A stretch of 48,569 bases of DNA from Streptomyces sp. sk2.1. GTDB taxonomy: Bacteria; Actinomycetota; Actinomycetes; Streptomycetales; Streptomycetaceae. Every line of letters starts with the position of its first letter. The first letter of the stretch is position 1. The position numbers were made by a program, and so were the translations under genes. Shown piece after piece: positions 43,869 through 48,569 of the stretch. The notes beneath the pieces are model-generated. The model was not told the origin of the DNA. It worked only from the letters and a program-made list of their open reading frames with translations, and ran no database searches. The stretch is from positions 138,516-187,084 of the forward strand of contig NZ_RDBO01000055.1 in assembly GCF_008120935.1 (NCBI RefSeq), in the 5' to 3' direction.

Positions 43869-44909
43869 GTGACTGAAGTGACGCCTGCTCTGACTGACGA
43901 ACACAGCGAACTGATCTCCGACCTGTCCGGAATCGTCAGTGACTACCCCTACGTGGATCCCGAGGCGACCCTTGCCGTTCTCGCCGACGACGCGACGGAC
44001 GCGCTCGGCCGCGTCGGCTCCCCGGAAGGCCGCCGCGAGCGGACCGGGTACACGATCCTCCTGTACGCCACGTGCTGGTACGTGGCGGCACGCGTCTTCA
44101 ACAAGTCCCTGTTCGTGTCGTACACGGAGGCCCTGGACGGGTTCCGGGCCACGCTGGACCCGGCCGGCTGCACCTGCCCGGCCGACTCCCACCCCTCGGA
44201 CCTGGACTCGGAGTACGGGATCGAGGCCGGGGTGAGTCTGCTGACCGGGGCCGGCCGGGCCGTGTTCGCCGAGGACTACGACCTGGAGGACGAGGAACTG
44301 GCGGCGTTCGACTGCGAGGGGTTCCTCGCGGACCTCGTCGACCAGGCCGCGGGCCATGTGCGCGAGGCGTACCGGAGCAACTTCGGCGGAGTCGACGTCT
44401 CCCACCTCGACGCGCGGTTCGTCCGGGACGACGGCGGCATCGACATCGTCGCCATGCAGGAGGCGATCAGCCGCTCCTGGGAGAACAACACGGGTCCGGT
44501 CGCACTGTGGTCGGCCCGCCGCCGGCTTTCCGGACAAGTGCGGGACGAGGAGCGGCTCGGCCTGTTCCTGTGCATGTGGATGGGCATCGCCCAGACCTAC
44601 GAGGGGCTGCCGCCCTCCTACGCCCGAGACCTGGTCGCCGCTCTCGACACCGTCGACCTGGACGTCTCCTGCGACCATCCGAAGCACCCCTGGTCCACCG
44701 CCGACGGCTCCGTGCAGAGCCGGTACCGCGCGGTGGTCCATCTGTACGCGCCGGAGGACCACCCGGACACTCCCGTGCCCGCCGAACTCTCGGCCCGTGA
44801 GCTGTGGGAATGCCCGGTCCAGTACGCCGAGTTGACACGCAAGGCGCAGGAGAACATCAAGGGGTGGCGCGTCATGCGCGGCGGTGAGGACGAGGACTGG
44901 GAGGACTGA
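43869..44909 (+). CDS. Acidic hypothetical protein
   Basis: 346 aa from a GTG start at 43869 (GTG 43878 is an alternative). I do not recognise a domain. It looks helical and acidic. There is a CTCPADSHPSD stretch at about 100, YDLEDEELAAFDCEGFLADLVDQ, a CDHPKHPW segment near 275 and an acidic C-terminus GGEDEDWED. No signal peptide or membrane segment. Codon bias is normal for the region, so it is a real gene rather than a shadow. Divergent from the DUF5701-like gene; a hairpin follows. Confidence 0.75.
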   Translation: MTEVTPALTDEHSELISDLSGIVSDYPYVDPEATLAVLADDATDALGRVGSPEGRRERTGYTILLYATCWYVAARVFNKSLFVSYTEALDGFRATLDPAGCTCPADSHPSDLDSEYGIEAGVSLLTGAGRAVFAEDYDLEDEELAAFDCEGFLADLVDQAAGHVREAYRSNFGGVDVSHLDARFVRDDGGIDIVAMQEAISRSWENNTGPVALWSARRRLSGQVRDEERLGLFLCMWMGIAQTYEGLPPSYARDLVAALDTVDLDVSCDHPKHPWSTADGSVQSRYRAVVHLYAPEDHPDTPVPAELSARELWECPVQYAELTRKAQENIKGWRVMRGGEDEDWED

Positions 44910-44952
44910 GCAGCCTCTGCCTCGGAGTCGGTGACGACGGTCGGCTGCCGGT

Positions 44953-44982
44953 CGGGTCCCGCCATGACCGTGGCGGGACCCG
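44953..44982 (+). terminator. Terminator after the acidic hypothetical gene
   Basis: CGGGTCCCGCCA / TGGCGGGACCCG, perfect 12-base arms with a 6-base loop, 43 bases past the stop. Confidence 0.75.
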
Positions 44983-45038
44983 CGGGGGCGCCACGAAATG
45001 AGGTCGCCGCCGCAGGCTTCTCCGGGTAGTTCTTGAGC

Positions 45039-46421
45039 ATGACCTCCCTACCCGAACAGTTGCTTCCCGGTACCCGGCGCGCCCTGCTGCACCGCATCGC
45101 CACCGCGCAGTCGGAAGGCCGTGCGCCCTCGCTCGTCGCCGCGGTGCAGCGACAGGGGCAGATCGTCTGGAGCGGTTCCCGCAGCTGCGTCGACGACCAT
45201 GCCCCCGACACCGACACACAGTTCCGGATCGGCTCCATCACCAAGACCTTCACCGCCGTGCTGGTGCTGCGCCTGCGGGACGAAGGTCTTCTGAACCTGG
45301 ACGACCCGCTGGAGAAGCACCTGCCGGGCACCGGCGTCGGCGACGTGACGATCCACCAACTGCTGGGCCACAGCGCGGGACTCGCCGCCGAATCCCCCGG
45401 GCCCTGGTGGGAGCGGACTCCGGGCGCGCTGCGGCCCGAGCTGGCTGACGTGCTCGGCGAACAGACGCGGATGCACGTCCCCGGCCACCGCCACCACTAT
45501 TCGAACCCCGGCTACACCCTGCTGGGCGCGCTGATCGAGAAGGTGCGCGGGGCGAGCTGGGAGCAGGCGCTGCAACGGGAGATCCTGGAACCGTTGGACA
45601 TGCGTCGTACGAGTTCCCAGCCGCGGTCCCCGCACGCGGGGGGCTGGGCCGTGCATCCCTGGGCCGATGTCATGCTGCCCGAACCGATGGAGGACCTCGG
45701 GCTGATGGCTCCGGCCGGTCAACTCTGGTCGACGACCGGTGATCTCCTGCGCTTCGCGGCCTTCCTGGCCGAGGGGGACGACCGGGTGCTCAGCGCCGCC
45801 TCCGTACGGCAGATGCGCGAACCGTCCGCGCCGGGCGAGTCCGGTGACTGGGAGATCGCCTACGGGCTGGGCCTCCAGGTGCTGCGGACGGACGGCCGCA
45901 CGCTCATCGGGCACACGGGCTCGCTGCCGGGCTTCCTGGCGTCCCTGTGGATCGACATCGAGAACGATGTGTCGGCCGTCGTGCTCACCAATACGACGGC
46001 CGGTGTGGTGGTCGGGGGCGTCGCCGCCGACCTCGTGGGCATCGTGGCCGAGGCCGAGCCCCGCATTCCCGAGCCCTGGCGTCCGCTGCCGGAGGTGGAC
46101 ACCGAACTGCTCGCGCTGACCGGCCCCTGGTACTGGGGCACCCGGGCGAACATCCTGCGCATGACCGCGGGCGGCGGGGTGGAGCTCCGGCCCATGCAGG
46201 GCGGTGGCCGCGGCGCCCGGTTCATCGCGCGGCCCGACGGCACCTGGGTCGGCCTCGACGGCTATTACGCGGGGGAGACGCTGCGTGTGGTCCGGAACGA
46301 GGACGGCAGTGTGAACCATCTCGATCTCGGTTCGTTCGTCTTCACACGGGAGCCGTACGACCCCGCGGCGGCCGTTCCCGGCGGCGTCGACGGGGGCGGG
46401 TGGCGGGGCCTCGAAGTCTGA
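45039..46421 (+). CDS. Serine hydrolase (beta-lactamase/class C, DD-peptidase family)
   Basis: 460 aa. Catalytic S67-I-T-K70 (SxxK), Y154-S-N156 (YxN) and H292-T-G294 (HTG in place of KTG) match the class C beta-lactamase / esterase family, in which the reaction may be esterase, D-aminopeptidase or carboxypeptidase. No signal peptide is seen, so it is probably intracellular, which argues against beta-lactam resistance. The last ~100 residues form an extra C-terminal domain. ATG 45039 preferred over the in-frame TTG 45033. Confidence 0.88.
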   Translation: MTSLPEQLLPGTRRALLHRIATAQSEGRAPSLVAAVQRQGQIVWSGSRSCVDDHAPDTDTQFRIGSITKTFTAVLVLRLRDEGLLNLDDPLEKHLPGTGVGDVTIHQLLGHSAGLAAESPGPWWERTPGALRPELADVLGEQTRMHVPGHRHHYSNPGYTLLGALIEKVRGASWEQALQREILEPLDMRRTSSQPRSPHAGGWAVHPWADVMLPEPMEDLGLMAPAGQLWSTTGDLLRFAAFLAEGDDRVLSAASVRQMREPSAPGESGDWEIAYGLGLQVLRTDGRTLIGHTGSLPGFLASLWIDIENDVSAVVLTNTTAGVVVGGVAADLVGIVAEAEPRIPEPWRPLPEVDTELLALTGPWYWGTRANILRMTAGGGVELRPMQGGGRGARFIARPDGTWVGLDGYYAGETLRVVRNEDGSVNHLDLGSFVFTREPYDPAAAVPGGVDGGGWRGLEV

Positions 46422-46428
46422 GTGCCAC

Positions 46429-46442
46429 GTTTCACGTGAAAC
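46429..46442. promoter_or_regulatory. parS site 9
   Basis: Exact GTTTCACGTGAAAC, seven bases past the serine hydrolase stop. About 42 kb from oriC. Confidence 0.94.
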
Positions 46443-46504
46443 ATGGGCGGTCCGATCGGGCCGCCGGCTTCCGCTCCAGCGGGGTACGGAGGCACGGGGG
46501 TGGC

Positions 46505-46545
46505 CCGTGAGCGCCCATCCCGTCCAGCGGGGCGGGCACTCACGG
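46505..46545. terminator. Hairpin between convergent genes
   Basis: CCGTGAG / CTCACGG outer arms plus CCC / GGG inside with a 2-base mismatch; lies between the serine hydrolase and GNAT stops. Confidence 0.45.
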
Positions 46546-46553
46546 ACTGTGGA

Positions 46554-47006
46554 TCAGAGTGCGAGTTTGAAACCGACGTGGCTGGCGGTGAAACCGAGCC
46601 GCTCGTAGAAACGATGGGCGTCGGTCCGGGTGGCGTCGGACGTCAGCTGGACCAACTGGCAGTCCTGGCGCCGGGATTCCTCCACGGCCCATTCGATCAA
46701 CAGGGTGCCCAGGCCGCTGCCGCGCTCGTCGGCGTGGATGCGCACGCCCTCGATGACCGAGCGGGTCGAGCCGCGCCGGGAGAGCCCCGGGATCACGGTC
46801 AGTTGCAGCGTTCCGACGACACGACCCTCGCGCACGGCGACGACCACGCGCTGGTTCGGGTCGTCCGCCAGCCGCTGGAACGCGGTGTGGTACGGGGCGA
46901 GATCGTCCGGCGACTCCCGCTGTGCCCCCAGCGGGTCGTCGGCGAGCATGGCCACGATTGCCGGGATGTCGGTGAGGCCCGCAGGGCGTATTTCCAGGTC
47001 GCTCAT
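46554..47006 (-). CDS. GNAT family N-acetyltransferase
   Basis: 150 aa, starts MSDLEIRPAGLTDIPAIVAML. The acetyl-CoA motif is ADERGSGLGTLLIEWAVEE (R-G-x-G-x-G/A class) and DAHRFYERLGF is the typical C-terminal strand-helix, so the fold is complete. Substrate unknown; this compact type is often an amino-acid or small-amine acetyltransferase. 79 bases downstream of the MarR-type gene on the same strand and possibly cotranscribed. Confidence 0.88.
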   Translation of the reverse strand: MSDLEIRPAGLTDIPAIVAMLADDPLGAQRESPDDLAPYHTAFQRLADDPNQRVVVAVREGRVVGTLQLTVIPGLSRRGSTRSVIEGVRIHADERGSGLGTLLIEWAVEESRRQDCQLVQLTSDATRTDAHRFYERLGFTASHVGFKLAL

Positions 47007-47085
47007 GATCGGCAGACTATGCAGAACGGCCGGGCGGTGCATCCGGGTTCGGGCTGCCCAAGCGGCCGGTGGCGCCCGGTTCGGT

Positions 47086-47553
47086 TCACACGGTCGGTGC
47101 GGGTGCCTTCAGCGTCTTGACGGCCTCGACCAGCGGGGCCAGCTCAGGGTTCCTGGCGGCTTCGTCGAGCGCGGTACGCAGCGCGCTGTCGTTGGTCGGC
47201 CGGGCCTCGGCGAGCAGGGCGAGGCCGGATTCGGTGACATCGGTGTAGATGCCGCGACGGTCGGTGGCGCAGAGGTACCGGGTCAGCAGCCCGCGGTCCT
47301 CAAGACGGGTGACCAGACGGGTCGTGGCGCTCTGGCTGAGGACGACGGCATCCGCGACCTGCTTCATCTGGAGATGTCCCCCGGGGCCGCTGTGCTGCCT
47401 GCTCAGGACGTCGAGCAGGGAGTACTCCCGCACGCTGAGACCATGCCCGGACTGCAGGGCCCGCTCGATGCGGGCCTCGATCTTCCCGTGAAGCAGGGAG
47501 AGGGCGCACCACCCCTGGGAGAGGGCGGCCAGCGCGGGGTCCGTCTCTGTCAT
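47086..47553 (-). CDS. MarR family transcriptional regulator
   Basis: 155 aa. The winged helix-turn-helix is in LSVREYSLLDVLSRQ, HLQMKQVADAVVLSQSATTRLVTRLEDRGLL and the wing RYLCATDRRGIYTDVTESG, with the D-x-R-G pattern of MarR proteins. It may control itself and the downstream GNAT gene. A short AT-rich segment (47622-47638) with TGATCA symmetry upstream could be its site, but the symmetry is weak. Confidence 0.9.
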   Translation of the reverse strand: MTETDPALAALSQGWCALSLLHGKIEARIERALQSGHGLSVREYSLLDVLSRQHSGPGGHLQMKQVADAVVLSQSATTRLVTRLEDRGLLTRYLCATDRRGIYTDVTESGLALLAEARPTNDSALRTALDEAARNPELAPLVEAVKTLKAPAPTV

Positions 47554-47704
47554 GGGTCTCTCTTCCGGGTCGGAGCCGCTTTCATCCAGGGTAGGCGACT
47601 TCCGAAACAGCCCCCGCTCGCAATTGATCAGTGATCGCAGGCATGGGTGACACGCGTGAAGCACCACTCGTGCTCCGTGCCATCAGGGCCGCCGGGACCG
47701 GCCG

Positions 47705-48458
47705 TCAGCCCATCGCCACGGTCAGTGGGGCGTAGCGGCGGCTCCAGTCACCGGGCAGGCCGGAAGCCCCGCGAACCATGAGAGTGGTCGTGGGTCCGGT
47801 CCGCAGACCGCACTCCTCGAACCAGGCGAGCAGTTCCGAATGGCGTGCGTCGATGTCCGTGCGCAGGGGGCGATCCGTCGTTCCGGCGAGAGAGGCGACG
47901 AGTGCCCGGGTCGTGGCGGTGTCGCGAGCGATCAGCGGGCCGATCACCTGGGTGCCCGCGCTCGGCCAGGTCGCCGCGTAACCGACGAGGTCTCCACCGT
48001 CCTCGGCGACCCGGATGTGGTCGGCGTACGCGGGCAGCCGGGCGAGGACGTGGGTCCGGTCGGTGCCGAAGACCTCCGCGTCCAGCCGGACCAGGGCGCG
48101 CAGGTCCTCCGCCGCGGCCGGGCGGACGGACACGGTGGAGGGCCTGTCCCCGGTCGGTCGGAGGAAGCCGGTGACCCGCTCGATACGGCCCACGGCGGTG
48201 AACCCGAGCTGTTCGTAGAGCGGCTGTCCCGCGGCCGTCGCGTAGAGGCTGAGCGGTATGTCCCCGGTCTCGGCCAGCACGTGGTTCATCAGTCGTCGGC
48301 CGATGCCCTGCCGCGCGTATCGTTCCGCGACGAGCAGCATGCCGACGGCGGCCAGCCGCGAACCGTAGGAGGTCACCACACAGGTCGCCATCAGCCCCTT
48401 TCCCTCGGGGGCGTCCATGCCGTAGGCCGTTCCCGCGGCCAGGAGGAGACCCCATCTG
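47705..48458 (-). CDS. GNAT family N-acetyltransferase, N-terminus lost at an inverted-repeat junction
   Basis: About 250 codons of a double-GNAT-type protein: LLVAERYARQGIGRRLMNHV is the acetyl-CoA motif and GQPLYEQLGFTAVGRIER the following strand. A second, divergent acetyltransferase-like half ends SRRYAPLTVAMG. The open frame continues to an ATG at 48514, but the codons above 48458 come from the reverse complement of the gene's own interior (48226-48336), so that N-terminus (MVHQSSADALPRVSFRDEH) is almost surely artificial. The true start is not in the window. Confidence 0.8.
48226..48336 (+). repeat. Internal arm of a 111-base perfect inverted repeat
   Basis: These 111 bases are identical to the reverse complement of 48459-48569. 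This arm is inside the acetyltransferase gene and encodes its acetyl-CoA motif, so it is the original copy. The arms are separated by 122 bases. Confidence 0.97.
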
Positions 48459-48569
48459 TGCTCGTCGCGGAACGATACGCGCGGCAGGGCATCGGCCGAC
48501 GACTGATGAACCACGTGCTGGCCGAGACCGGGGACATACCGCTCAGCCTCTACGCGACGGCCGCGGGAC
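48459..48569 (-). repeat. Terminal arm of the 111-base inverted repeat (fold-back end)
   Basis: Reaches exactly to the last base of the window and is the perfect reverse complement of 48226-48336. A gene is interrupted at its inner edge. This pattern is what a chimeric fold-back read or a mis-assembled contig end gives. Confidence 0.95.

Noticed and set aside
47622..47638. Possible MarR operator around TGATCA
   Set aside because: The symmetry covers only six bases, too weak to call.
1..48569. CRISPR arrays, insertion sequences, prophage, tRNA/rRNA genes, biosynthetic clusters
   Set aside because: I looked for repeated spaced units, transposases with terminal repeats, integrases and structural RNA signatures and saw none.

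Overview
The window is a high-GC actinobacterial chromosome segment, almost certainly Streptomyces or a close relative. It carries the replication origin and the conserved genes around it. The support is: oriC between dnaN and dnaA; a long Pro/Gln-rich domain II in DnaA; a gnd gene inserted between dnaN and recF; nine copies of the Streptomyces parS palindrome; and a gene order close to the Mycobacterium tuberculosis Rv3907c-Rv3924c block (pcnA, DUF6049-type protein, murJ, sigM, anti-sigma, trxB, trxA, parB, parA, rsmG, jag, yidC, yidD, rnpA, rpmH, dnaA).

Layout. 1-3564 (minus): dciA (cut by the window edge), recF, gnd, dnaN. 3565-4577: oriC, about 20 DnaA-box-like 9-mers, six of which match the consensus exactly. 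4750-6549: dnaA (minus). 6931-12892 (plus): rpmH-rnpA-yidD-yidC-jag-rsmG, then parA-parB. 13195-13812: a GNAT enzyme. 13892-23503 (minus): DUF6049-murJ-pseudokinase-sigM-anti-sigma-trxB-trxA, with a near-perfect SigR-type promoter for trxBA. 23688-25130: pcnA. 25324-28598 (minus): MFS transporter, inositol-phosphate synthase and a PadR regulator with a perfect operator-like palindrome upstream. 29010-36254: cell-wall block (bifunctional PBP, membrane glycosyltransferase, alanine-racemase-like protein, FemX, small membrane protein). 36533-38230: rpsF-ssb-rpsR-rplI. 38406-41681: MATE exporter (minus) and dnaB (plus), with a DnaA-box cluster between them. 41888-48569: less conserved metabolic and regulatory genes (MBL hydrolase, DUF5701-like, hypothetical, serine hydrolase, GNAT, MarR, GNAT).

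How it fits together. DnaA, DnaN, DnaB, SSB, DciA and RecF cover initiation, helicase loading and use, and repair. ParA/ParB with scattered parS sites segregate the origin. RnpA, YidD, YidC and Jag handle tRNA processing and membrane insertion. MurJ, the pseudokinase, PBP and FemX serve peptidoglycan export, regulation, polymerisation and branching. SigM with its zinc-finger anti-sigma, and TrxA/TrxB, handle envelope and thiol stress.

Most unusual points: (1) DnaA boxes outside oriC, in front of dnaB and parA; (2) parS sites placed inside reading frames and inside terminator-like hairpins; (3) a racemase-like protein that keeps the PLP lysine but seems to have lost the catalytic tyrosine motif, next to femX; (4) a perfect 111-bp inverted repeat at the right edge that looks like a fold-back junction and corrupts the last gene. 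I found no CRISPR array, insertion sequence, prophage, tRNA or rRNA gene, and no clearly undescribed multi-gene system.
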